Assembly: GCA_964501535.1 (NCBI GenBank)
Contig: CAZCSV010000005.1
Coordinates: forward strand, 161,665 to 225,664
Source: FEN-1279 sp964501535
Lineage (GTDB): Bacteria > Bacteroidota > Ignavibacteria > Tepidaquicellales > Tepidaquicellaceae
Reading direction: 5' to 3'
Length of the DNA: 64,000 nt
Shown: positions 1-7,725 of the stretch, piece after piece
How positions within the stretch are numbered: the first letter of the stretch is position 1
Layout of the letters: the number at the start of each line of letters is the position of its first letter
Notes under the pieces: model-generated
Database searches by the model: none
The model's input: only the letters and a program-made list of their open reading frames with translations
What the model was told of the DNA's origin: nothing
Made by a program: the position numbers and the translations under genes

Positions 1-1060
1 AAGCGCAGGAAACACCGGGGGAATTTTAATGATGACGGTTTCGACATTTTTAGCATATATAGGAGTTCAATGGTGGGCAAGCTGGTATCCGGGTGCCGAG
101 CCGGGTGGCGGGGGCTATGTGGCACAAAGGATGATGTCCGCCAAAAACGAGAAACACTCACTACTTGCAACATTATTCTTTCAAGTTGCCCACTATTGTT
201 TACGCCCTTGGCCATGGATAATCGTGGCGTTATCCGCAATCGTTCTGTATCCCGATTTACCGATGGCAGATAAGGGATTGGGATACGTGAAAGCAATGAA
301 TGATTTTTTGCCTGTAGGATTGAAAGGATTGCTGCTTGCCTCGTTTTTTGCTGCATCAATGTCAACTATAGCAACTCACCTGAACTGGGGTACATCATAT
401 TTCATAAACGATTTTTACAAAAGGTTTATGAAGCCAAACGAGTCGGACAAGCATTACGTTACTGCATCGAGGGTAATGACGGTAATATTCATGATAATAG
501 CAGTACTGATTACGAATTTTATGTCTACTATATCGGGTGTCTGGGCATTCGTAATCGAGTGCGGAGCGGGACTTGGGCTGGTTTTGATTTTACGGTGGTT
601 CTGGTGGAGAGTAAATGCTATAAGCGAGATAGTAGCAACTGTTACTCCATTCATAGTATACGGGATTTTGCATTTCGGAAAATTCGATATTGTATTTCCA
701 CAGACATTATATATTATTGTTCCGATTACAACTATTGCCTGGATAATTACTTCGTTCATTACAAAGCAAACGAAAGAAGAAACTCTATTGAACTTTTACA
801 AGCGGGTTCACCCGGGCGGATTCGGATGGAAGAAGATTGCGGCGAAACTGCCGGAAGTGAAGTCCGATAAGGGTTACGGAGTATTATTCCTTGACTGGGG
901 TCTTGGTGTGGTTTTGTTGTATTCGTTTTTATTCGGTATCGGGAAAATTATACTTGGAGATTATTTATTCGGGTTTATTTATTTAATTGTCGGATTGATT
1001 TGTGGGTTTATAATTTTGAGGCATGTGAGTTATCTTGGTTGGGGAGAGAAGTTTGAGTAG
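1..1060 (+). CDS. Sodium:solute symporter family protein, C-terminal part (cut by window start)
   Basis: The reading frame is open to the left window edge (codons from base 2 onward are sense), so this is the 3' part of a longer gene; the first internal ATG is at 29. The visible ~350 residues are hydrophobic with about 8 membrane segments. The stretch ASFFAASMSTIATHLNWG, with its Ser/Thr-rich helix, resembles the TM8 sodium-site region of SSS (TC 2.A.21) symporters, and the aromatic-rich start (QWWASWYPG) fits a subfamily common in Bacteroidota. It would move a small organic solute with Na+ across the inner membrane; the substrate cannot be told. It ends just before the hairpin-repeat block. 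Confidence 0.8.
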   Translation, partial: SAGNTGGILMMTVSTFLAYIGVQWWASWYPGAEPGGGGYVAQRMMSAKNEKHSLLATLFFQVAHYCLRPWPWIIVALSAIVLYPDLPMADKGLGYVKAMNDFLPVGLKGLLLASFFAASMSTIATHLNWGTSYFINDFYKRFMKPNESDKHYVTASRVMTVIFMIIAVLITNFMSTISGVWAFVIECGAGLGLVLILRWFWWRVNAISEIVATVTPFIVYGILHFGKFDIVFPQTLYIIVPITTIAWIITSFITKQTKEETLLNFYKRVHPGGFGWKKIAAKLPEVKSDKGYGVLFLDWGLGVVLLYSFLFGIGKIILGDYLFGFIYLIVGLICGFIILRHVSYLGWGEKFE

Positions 1061-1076
1061 TGTAGAGATGTTTCGA

Positions 1077-1168
1077 GCTGTTTATGACGCTTCGCTAAAT
1101 ACCAACAGCGGCAGAGTGTTACTTTTTTGTTGGTAATGTACTTAGAGTGCACTTAGACACCAACAACA
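1077..1168. repeat. REP-like hairpin pair 1 (two units)
   Basis: Two imperfect inverted-repeat units of ~35-42 bases sit here. Unit A (1077-1110) has arms gctgtt/aacagc and is followed by cggcagag; unit B (1127-1168) has outer arms ttgttggt/accaacaa around a weaker inner stem. Both carry the same polarity mark, a (c)taaa or ttaga just before the right-hand caccaac/taccaac arm. The same unit type recurs at 2181-2324 and 2889-2996, always between genes of this block. They are interpreted as REP/REPIN-type substrates of the RAYT at 2342. Confidence 0.65.
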
Positions 1169-1212
1169 AAAAATAACAAATAAGTGTGAGATAATAAATT
1201 TTCTTATTAAAT

Positions 1213-2181
1213 ATGAATATAAAAAAAACTCTAATTAAAGAAATAATAGGCAATATTCCAGATAATGAAAGTGATTTCAAGAAAAAAACGCGTATTCATC
1301 AAGGTTGGTGGAGAGCATTCGTATTAGTTGAAGAGCAAGGGGAAAATCCAGCGAAAGAGAACGAAAATATTTGTAATACATTTTTGTTGAATAAAAAAAA
1401 TGTAAATAATAATTTTCTTTCAACAAGAATATCCAAAATAGTATCTGGAGAGTTAAAGGAAAGAAAAACAGGAAAAAAAGTTGGCATAATAAATGAAGAA
1501 AGATTAAGATGTAATTTGTTATCGAGTCAACCTTTATGCTTTAATTTTTTTGCTGAATTTAAAGTTGAAAAAAATAAACTAATAGCAAAGAAATTATTGA
1601 AATCATTTTTTCCGAAAATTACTGAATTTGAAGATGTTTTATTTGAGTATAATCCGGTTTCTAAAGTAACAAATGATAACTCAGCTTATGATGTTGCATT
1701 TAAAGTTCGGGAAAATGAAAGGAAAGGTTTAATCGGATTGGAGTGTAAATATACTGACGATTTTTCTAAAAAGGAATATGGAAAAGAAAATGGGAAATAT
1801 AAGAGTCTTTTTAATCAGAGCAGATTTTTTAATAGAGATTATAGCGAATTCGTAAAAAGTGAATTTAATCAATTGTTTAGAAATCAAATAATAGCAGAAG
1901 CATTAATTAAAGAAGGAAAGTATGATGAAGAAAAGTATGATTTTGTATATACGGGTTTATTTTGTCATTATGATGATGAATCTGCGATAAAGACGGGTAA
2001 CAAATTTTTAACGATGCTAAATAATGGTGGGGAAATTTTTAAAGTTATTACATATAAAGATTTTTTAGAAAATTTCCAAAAATTGAATCTTGATTGGGAA
2101 ATGAGGGAATTAAGTATGAAGCTTTGGGCTAGATATTGTGCAACTTCGTTAAGTAAAGAAATGTTAAGTTTTTATTCGTAG
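1213..2181 (+). CDS. PD-(D/E)XK nuclease-like protein
   Basis: 322 residues, soluble, no signal peptide. A Asp (D160 in SAYDVAF) followed by E177-x-K179 in IGLECKYTDDF matches the D...(D/E)xK active site of PD-(D/E)XK nucleases; the N-terminal HQGWWRAFVL and the LLSSQPLCFNFF segment resemble putative restriction-endonuclease-like families of similar length. Substrate is unknown; DNA cleavage is inferred from the motif only. No methyltransferase partner is adjacent. The gene is much more A/T-rich than the symporter and channel genes around it and lies exactly between two hairpin pairs, the last base of its stop codon being the first base of the next hairpin. This suggests a passenger gene acquired with the repeats. 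Confidence 0.6.
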   Translation: MNIKKTLIKEIIGNIPDNESDFKKKTRIHQGWWRAFVLVEEQGENPAKENENICNTFLLNKKNVNNNFLSTRISKIVSGELKERKTGKKVGIINEERLRCNLLSSQPLCFNFFAEFKVEKNKLIAKKLLKSFFPKITEFEDVLFEYNPVSKVTNDNSAYDVAFKVRENERKGLIGLECKYTDDFSKKEYGKENGKYKSLFNQSRFFNRDYSEFVKSEFNQLFRNQIIAEALIKEGKYDEEKYDFVYTGLFCHYDDESAIKTGNKFLTMLNNGGEIFKVITYKDFLENFQKLNLDWEMRELSMKLWARYCATSLSKEMLSFYS

Positions 2182-2324
2182 CTGTTGGTGACGTCTGTTA
2201 AAGCAGACTTAAACACCAACAGCGGCGTAGGAATGGTAAGGATTTACTTATACACTGATAGCTGTAAAATAAACAACTGCTGTTGTTGGTGTTTAGTCCG
2301 CCTAGGCGGACGTCACCAACAACA
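2181..2324. repeat. REP-like hairpin pair 2 (two units in inverted orientation)
   Basis: Unit C (2181-2222) has 9-bp outer arms ctgttggtg/caccaacag and inner stem gtctg/cagac, followed by cggc. Unit D (2281-2324) has 11-bp outer arms tgttgttggtg/caccaacaaca and a perfect inner palindrome tccgcctaggcgga. Read on the minus strand, D has the same asymmetric bases as C (acg after the left arm, ctaaa before the right arm), so C and D are inverted copies about 58 bases apart, the arrangement called REPIN in other bacteria. C touches the nuclease stop codon and D ends 17 bases before the RAYT start. C or D may also terminate transcription. Confidence 0.75.
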
Positions 2325-2341
2325 AATAATATAAGGGTAAA

Positions 2342-2872
2342 ATGGAAGACAATATTAATTATTTAACATTTTTTACAGCAACAATTTTGAATTGGTATCA
2401 TCTGTTAAAATCTGATAAATACAAAAATATAATTTTAGAGAGTTTAAAATTTTTAGTTAATAATAAAAAGGTCGTGTTATCAGCATTTGTAATTATGCCT
2501 AATCATATTCATTTGGTTTGGAGAATAAATAAAGATTTAAAATATGAAGATGTTCAGAGAGATTTTCTAAAATTTACTTCACAAGAAATATTAAGGGATT
2601 TAAAAAAATATAATTCTTCAAAATTAAAAAAATTCTATGTTGATGCAAAAGACAGGAAGTATCAAATTTGGGAAAGGAATGCGTTATCTATTAAAATATT
2701 TTCGGATAAAGTAGCATACGAGAAAATAAATTATATTCATAATAATCCTATTCAAGAGGAATGGAGTTTGTGTGAGTTACCGGAATTGTATAAATATTCT
2801 TCTGCGAGGTTTTATAAGGAAGAATTTGATGAATGGGGAATGTTAACGCATTATATGGGAAATTATTTTTAG
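2342..2872 (+). CDS. REP-associated tyrosine transposase (RAYT, Y1_Tnp family)
   Basis: 176 residues, the size of IS200/IS605-like Y1 transposases of the REP-associated (TnpA-REP) branch. The metal-binding HUH signature is MPNHIHLVW (His55, His57) and the segment INYIHNNP near residue 129-136 holds the expected catalytic Tyr (probably Tyr131). Such enzymes nick and join single-stranded hairpins and are thought to spread REP/REPIN elements rather than move themselves. Here hairpin pairs lie directly on both sides (2181-2324 and 2889-2996), supporting an enzyme-substrate link. Base composition is strongly A/T-rich, like the preceding nuclease-like gene and unlike the flanking genes. A weak aaggg lies upstream of the ATG. 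Confidence 0.85.
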   Translation: MEDNINYLTFFTATILNWYHLLKSDKYKNIILESLKFLVNNKKVVLSAFVIMPNHIHLVWRINKDLKYEDVQRDFLKFTSQEILRDLKKYNSSKLKKFYVDAKDRKYQIWERNALSIKIFSDKVAYEKINYIHNNPIQEEWSLCELPELYKYSSARFYKEEFDEWGMLTHYMGNYF

Positions 2873-2888
2873 TTACTTTTGTTTCTTT

Positions 2889-2996
2889 GTTGTTGGTGTA
2901 GTGCGAAGAACGCACTTAAACACCAACAACGGCAGGGCTTAGTTTTATTTTGTATTTGTTGGTGGTGTATAAAAAGCATACTTAAATACCAACAAC
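2889..2996. repeat. REP-like hairpin pair 3 (two direct units)
   Basis: Unit E (2889-2930) has perfect 10-bp outer arms gttgttggtg/caccaacaac and inner stem gtgcg/cgcac; unit F (2956-2996) has ttgttggtg/taccaacaa outer arms and inner gtat/atac. Both keep ttaaa before the right arm and are followed by cggcaggg or cggcaagg, so they are direct copies with the same polarity as units A and C. They close the accessory block; the next gene starts at 3042. Confidence 0.75.
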
Positions 2997-3041
2997 GGCA
3001 AGGTAGAAATTTCATTAAACAAGGAAAAAAGGGAGAAACAT

Positions 3042-3830
3042 ATGTACAATAAAATAAGAAGGAAAATATACGGAGTACTCGAAGCATCTTCGGGGGATAC
3101 TTTCCTGAAAAAAGTATTCGATTATTTTATTATAACTCTGATTTTATTGAATACTTTCTTTTACATTATCGAGACGGTTGACACAATAGCGTCAGATTAT
3201 AATGAATTTTTTACTGCGTTCGAGACTTTTTCCGTTATTGTTTTTACGGTTGAATATATTTTACGCGTATGGACATGCACTTTAACGAATAAGTATAACA
3301 GGCCCGTAATCGGGAGAATAAAATATATTTTTTCGGTTTTTGCTTTGATTGATTTATTTGCGTTCCTGCCTTTTTATTTGTTCGCATTAACGCATATAGA
3401 TTTAATTTTCATCAGGGTTTTCCGTTTATTAAGGTTTTTCAGGCTCTTTAAGCTCGGGAGGTATCTGGATGCATTCAATGTACTGGGCAAAGTTGTGAAA
3501 TCGAAAAAGGAAGAGCTGATTCTGACATTTTCGATATCCCTGATTTTAATAATAGTATCTTCGAGTTTCATATATATTGTAGAGCACGATGCCCAGCCGG
3601 ACAAATTCAGAAATATACCGGAAAGTATGTACTGGTCGGTAGAAACGCTGACTTCCGTAGGATACGGCGACATTTGTCCCATAACTCCTTTAGGAAAATT
3701 CTTAACCAGCATAATTTCGTTAATAGGACTGGGTATGGTTGCATTGCCGACGGGTATACTTGCATCGGCTTTTACGAAGGAGCTGAAGAAAAAGAAAATT
3801 TGTCCGCACTGCGGAAAGGAAATAACATAA
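3042..3830 (+). CDS. Voltage-gated potassium channel (6-TM, KvAP-like)
   Basis: 262 residues with six membrane segments. S4 is visible as RVFRLLRFFRLFKLGRY with regularly spaced arginines (~residues 125-145), and the pore loop carries the K+ selectivity filter TSVGYGD near residue 205-210, followed by the S6 helix. It should form a tetrameric inner-membrane K+ channel gated by voltage. The C-terminal tail is short and ends in CPHCGKEIT, half of a zinc-ribbon-like motif and unusual for this family. A purine-rich gggagaaac precedes the ATG. The next gene starts 8 bases after the stop, so they are probably co-transcribed. Confidence 0.9.
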   Translation: MYNKIRRKIYGVLEASSGDTFLKKVFDYFIITLILLNTFFYIIETVDTIASDYNEFFTAFETFSVIVFTVEYILRVWTCTLTNKYNRPVIGRIKYIFSVFALIDLFAFLPFYLFALTHIDLIFIRVFRLLRFFRLFKLGRYLDAFNVLGKVVKSKKEELILTFSISLILIIVSSSFIYIVEHDAQPDKFRNIPESMYWSVETLTSVGYGDICPITPLGKFLTSIISLIGLGMVALPTGILASAFTKELKKKKICPHCGKEIT

Positions 3831-3838
3831 AACATCAA

Positions 3839-6277
3839 ATGAAAAAACCCGAAAGAAAAATAAAGCAGGTTATCAAGGCGGAAGATGTAAGAAAATCGTA
3901 TTTTGCGGGAATATTACTCGTTTCTTTAGCAACTCTTCTTCTGGAATTTACCATGACGAGAGTGCTATCAATTTCTCTGTGGTATCATTTTGCATTTATG
4001 ATAATCAGTGTGGCACTGCTGGGGTTCGGGATAAGCGGTGTTGTATTAACTTTAAGCAAGAGGCTAAAGGCAGTGAAGACGGAGAAATTGCTAACTATAT
4101 TATCGATGATTTTCGGTATAAGTGTTGTAATTTGTTTTATGATTCTTAATCTTATTCCGTTTGACCCGTTCAGTCTTTTCACCGATTCTATGCAATTTGT
4201 TTTTCTTCCGTTATATTATTTGGTTATAACGATTCCATTTTTCTTTTCGGGATTAATAATTTCGATTTTACTTTCGAAGTTCAAGAGTGAGGTTTCGAAG
4301 TTATATTTCTTTGATTTAGTGGGAGCGGGATTATCGTGTTTTGCTTTTGTATTTTTAATGCCGGAATTTGGAGGGAACGGGATTATTTTATTCATTGCGG
4401 GTTTCGGTTTCCTATCATCGATTATTTTCGGATTCAGAAATCATAAAATACTTGCCCTGATTTCTTTTATTTTAATGAGTGTCGGTTTCTCCTTTTTAAC
4501 GGATAAAGATACGAGGTTGCCGATAAGGGTAACGCAGAATAAAATTTACGGGAATTATATTTACTCGAGGCCCGATTTAAGAGTATTTTCCGGATGGAAT
4601 ACGATTTCGAAAATCGATGTAATGACTGATGAGGAGCCGTCTCCTGACGGGTACGATGTTAATCTTGCCATTATCGACGAGGGAAATGCCACAACCAACA
4701 TACCTTATGTAAACAAGTTACCGCCTTTAACCAAGCCTGCTGATGCATCGAATTTGGCATTTGCGTGCGGAGGAGATTCGACAGGCAGGGTATTTATAAT
4801 CGGCTCGGGGGGAGGGGGAGAAGTGCTAGTAAGTTTATACCATGATGCAAACGAGGTGACAGGTGTAGAAATCAACGGATTGCTGAACGAGTTAATCAGC
4901 AGCAGGTTAGTATACTGGACGGGACCTTTAATAAGAAACAACAATAAAGTAAAGATTATCACCGATGATGCCCGTTCCGTTATTAGGAGCGACAGGACTT
5001 TAAACGATGTAATTATTTCCGCACACACAATTTCATCGTCAGCCGTTTCAAGCGGTGCAATGAGCATGGTAGAGAACTACATAATGACAAAGGAAGCGGT
5101 GAAGGATTATTTAAATCATTTAAAGAGTGACGGGGTGATATACATATCCAGACCCGAGACACAAGTACCGAAACTGATTACGACATTTAGAATTGCGGCA
5201 AGGGAGTCAGGTTTAAAGGAAGATAAAAGGAATTACATAGTATTCAGGAGACCATTAAATAGTTTCGAAGAGAGTAAGAGTTTCATGGCGGGAATAGTAT
5301 ACAAGAAAAACGGATTCAACGATTTGGATATAATGAATATGAGGTATGAGGCTTCATCCCTCGGGCTTGAGATAGAATACGACGCGCTGGAGAGCAAGAA
5401 TGAAACATACAAGGAATTAATCGAAACAAATGACATCGAAAATTTAATAAAGGGAAAGCCGAACATAATTCCGGCGACAGATGACAAGCCGTTTTTCGAC
5501 GATAATTTCGGATTCGGGAATTTTAACTGGTCGAATGTAAAGGAAGCATTCTCTCAAGACAGCAAAGCAATTTTGGCATTAAAGGACAAACCGGTTGCCG
5601 AGGTTACTCTAATAGTCATGCTGATTCAGATTGTTTTGATTTCGTTTTTATTTTTAATAGCACCTTTTATTCTGATGAAAAAAGAAGCCGGTAACGGGTT
5701 TGAAAAGAAATATTTAATTTACTTTGCGCTATTAGGTTTCGGATACATTATGTTGCAGATTTCAATGATACAGAAATTTACGTTATTTCTCGGTCAGCCG
5801 GTTTACACAATGCTGACAGTAATTGCAACGATGCTTATTGCTTCGGGGATTGGCAGCAGGTATTCGATTGCTTTCGGTGCTAAAGCAAAAGAGAAGAAAA
5901 TCAAGATGGTCTTCATAATTATTGGAGTATATTCGATTTTGCTTGGTTTATTGAATCCTATAATTTTTTCGTCATTTGCGGGTATGGGGATTACGGTCAG
6001 GGTATTGATTTCCGTTTTATTGATTTTCCCGTTAGGATTTTTTATGGGAATGCCTTTTCCCATCGGTATTTCATTAATCAGAGATGAAGAAAACAGTTAT
6101 ATTCCATTAGCTTGGGCTGTAAACGGATTTTTTTCGGTAATCGGGACTGTAATTACGATGATTTTAGCTATGATTTTGGGATTTAAAATTGTCTTTATTA
6201 TTTCAGGAATTTTTTATTTAAGTGCCATGATTTTTATATCCTTAAGAATAAAAAAGAATTTTCGTATATTAGTATGA
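3839..6277 (+). CDS. Membrane-fused spermidine synthase-like (class I SAM fold) protein
   Basis: 812 residues from the ATG at 3839; an upstream in-frame start would run through the channel gene and is unlikely. Domain order: about 7 membrane helices (residues ~20-215), a soluble Rossmann domain with IGSGGGGEVL, VTGVEIN and IITDDARSVIR, as in spermidine synthase/SAM methyltransferases (~residues 260-560), then a second membrane block of ~6-7 helices. The place where aminopropyltransferases have the catalytic DSSDP segment reads SAHTISSSAV, so the usual catalytic Asp is missing and polyamine synthesis is doubtful. Proteins of this architecture are common in environmental bacteria and lack a known substrate. 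Confidence 0.75.
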   Translation: MKKPERKIKQVIKAEDVRKSYFAGILLVSLATLLLEFTMTRVLSISLWYHFAFMIISVALLGFGISGVVLTLSKRLKAVKTEKLLTILSMIFGISVVICFMILNLIPFDPFSLFTDSMQFVFLPLYYLVITIPFFFSGLIISILLSKFKSEVSKLYFFDLVGAGLSCFAFVFLMPEFGGNGIILFIAGFGFLSSIIFGFRNHKILALISFILMSVGFSFLTDKDTRLPIRVTQNKIYGNYIYSRPDLRVFSGWNTISKIDVMTDEEPSPDGYDVNLAIIDEGNATTNIPYVNKLPPLTKPADASNLAFACGGDSTGRVFIIGSGGGGEVLVSLYHDANEVTGVEINGLLNELISSRLVYWTGPLIRNNNKVKIITDDARSVIRSDRTLNDVIISAHTISSSAVSSGAMSMVENYIMTKEAVKDYLNHLKSDGVIYISRPETQVPKLITTFRIAARESGLKEDKRNYIVFRRPLNSFEESKSFMAGIVYKKNGFNDLDIMNMRYEASSLGLEIEYDALESKNETYKELIETNDIENLIKGKPNIIPATDDKPFFDDNFGFGNFNWSNVKEAFSQDSKAILALKDKPVAEVTLIVMLIQIVLISFLFLIAPFILMKKEAGNGFEKKYLIYFALLGFGYIMLQISMIQKFTLFLGQPVYTMLTVIATMLIASGIGSRYSIAFGAKAKEKKIKMVFIIIGVYSILLGLLNPIIFSSFAGMGITVRVLISVLLIFPLGFFMGMPFPIGISLIRDEENSYIPLAWAVNGFFSVIGTVITMILAMILGFKIVFIISGIFYLSAMIFISLRIKKNFRILV

Positions 6278-6309
6278 TTTTATAAATAATTTTTTAAATT
6301 TATTATTAT

Positions 6310-7623
6310 ATGACAGAAGAACATTATCATAAAAAGACTCTTGCTATTTTAGTCGGTGGAGGACCTGCTCCGGGAATAAACGGAGTAATCAGGTCGGTTA
6401 CGATTGAAGCGATAAATTCAGGTTTAAATGTAATAGGAATCGTTGATGGTTTTGAATATTTAAGCAAAGGCGATTCAAGCCATACAATTGAGCTCAGAAT
6501 TGAAGACGTTTCGAGAATACATTACAGTGGTGGGAGTATTTTACATACTTCGAGGGTTAATCCTGCAAAAAGCAAGGAGATGCTCGATGCAGCAATGAAG
6601 GCTTTGACACAACTTTCCGTAGATTATCTTGTAACAATCGGAGGTGATGACACAGCAACTAGTGCATATAAAATTGACCAACTTGCCGCAGGTCAGATAC
6701 AGGTTGCACACGTTCCGAAAACAATCGATAACGATTTACCATTACCGGGAAATATGCCGACATTCGGGTATCAGACGGCACGGGATTTCGGGTTTCACAT
6801 TGTACAGTCTTTAATGGTCGATGCGGCAACAACAAGGCGCTGGTATTATGTTGTTTCAATGGGAAGAAAAGCAGGACATCTTGCACTTGGAATCGGTAAA
6901 GCAGCCGGTGCTACTCTTACTATTATTGGTGAAGAATTCAGGGATAAAACTGTAAGTTTTGAAACAATCTGTGACATACTCGAAGCATCGATAATAAAAA
7001 GAATGGCTCAGGGAAGCAATTACGGAATTGCCGTATTAGCCGAGGGAATAATTACCAGAATAGACCAGGAAGAGTTAAGAAATCATCCGTATGTAAATCT
7101 CGAAAAGGATTTGCACGGAAACATAAGACTTTCGGAAATAGATATCGGAAGGATAACAAAAGACGAAGTAAGGCGTAGGCTTCGCGAGAGAGGTATAAAC
7201 GTAACGATAGTAAACAAAGATATTGGTTACGAATTAAGGTGTGCATCGCCGATACCGTATGATTGTGAATACACACAGGATTTGGGGTATGCGGCGGTCA
7301 GGTATTTACTGAACGGAAATTCCGGTGCAATAGTAACGGTGGACAAAGGTCAGCTGATTCCGATTAAATTCGAAGATATAATAAATTCCGACGGCAGAAT
7401 CAACACCAGAGAGGTTGACGTCGATTCGGACAGTTACCAGGTAGCGAGGAAATACATGATAAGGCTCGAGAAGACGGATTTCGACGAGCTGAAAAACGTA
7501 GCGAGGTTTGCGTTAATCGGAAATATGAAGACAGATGAATTTATTGAAAATTTTAAGTATTTAACGAATGACCCGCCGGTAAAGGAAAAGGCTGAGCAGG
7601 TAAAGAACAAGAGCAAGAAGTAA
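6310..7623 (+). CDS. Phosphofructokinase, PPi-dependent type by signature
   Basis: 437 residues of the PfkA family. Motifs: GGGPAPGINGVIRSV near the N-terminus, TIGGDDTATSA, VPKTIDNDLPLPG and SMGRKAGH. The second Asp of GGDD (position of Gly104 in E. coli PfkA) and the Lys of PKTIDND are the residues that mark pyrophosphate rather than ATP as phosphoryl donor. It would convert fructose 6-phosphate and PPi to fructose 1,6-bisphosphate reversibly in the cytoplasm. The C-terminal ~80 residues are longer than in short PfkA enzymes. A strong terminator follows at 7648, so it is a separate transcription unit from the second phosphofructokinase. Confidence 0.88.
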   Translation: MTEEHYHKKTLAILVGGGPAPGINGVIRSVTIEAINSGLNVIGIVDGFEYLSKGDSSHTIELRIEDVSRIHYSGGSILHTSRVNPAKSKEMLDAAMKALTQLSVDYLVTIGGDDTATSAYKIDQLAAGQIQVAHVPKTIDNDLPLPGNMPTFGYQTARDFGFHIVQSLMVDAATTRRWYYVVSMGRKAGHLALGIGKAAGATLTIIGEEFRDKTVSFETICDILEASIIKRMAQGSNYGIAVLAEGIITRIDQEELRNHPYVNLEKDLHGNIRLSEIDIGRITKDEVRRRLRERGINVTIVNKDIGYELRCASPIPYDCEYTQDLGYAAVRYLLNGNSGAIVTVDKGQLIPIKFEDIINSDGRINTREVDVDSDSYQVARKYMIRLEKTDFDELKNVARFALIGNMKTDEFIENFKYLTNDPPVKEKAEQVKNKSKK

Positions 7624-7647
7624 ACAGACGGAAAATATTTTTAAATG

Positions 7648-7676
7648 AATGTTCCCGTATTTTTTACGGGAACATT
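7648..7676 (+). terminator. Rho-independent terminator after the PPi-type phosphofructokinase
   Basis: A 12-bp perfect stem, aatgttcccgta with tacgggaacatt, encloses a 5-base T loop and is followed by tttattaatt. It lies 25 bases after the stop codon at 7623. Confidence 0.85.
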
Positions 7677-7725
7677 TTATTAATTAATATTTAAAGTACT
7701 AAAAACCATAAACAGCATTTAAATT

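Noticed and set aside
1077..2996. Integron gene-cassette array with attC sites
   Set aside because: The hairpins lack RYYYAAC/GTTRRRY cores in the right order and no integrase is present, while a RAYT explains them.
3674..3838. N-terminal extension of the spermidine-synthase-like protein
   Set aside because: It lies wholly inside the K+ channel gene in another frame and has no membrane or family similarity.
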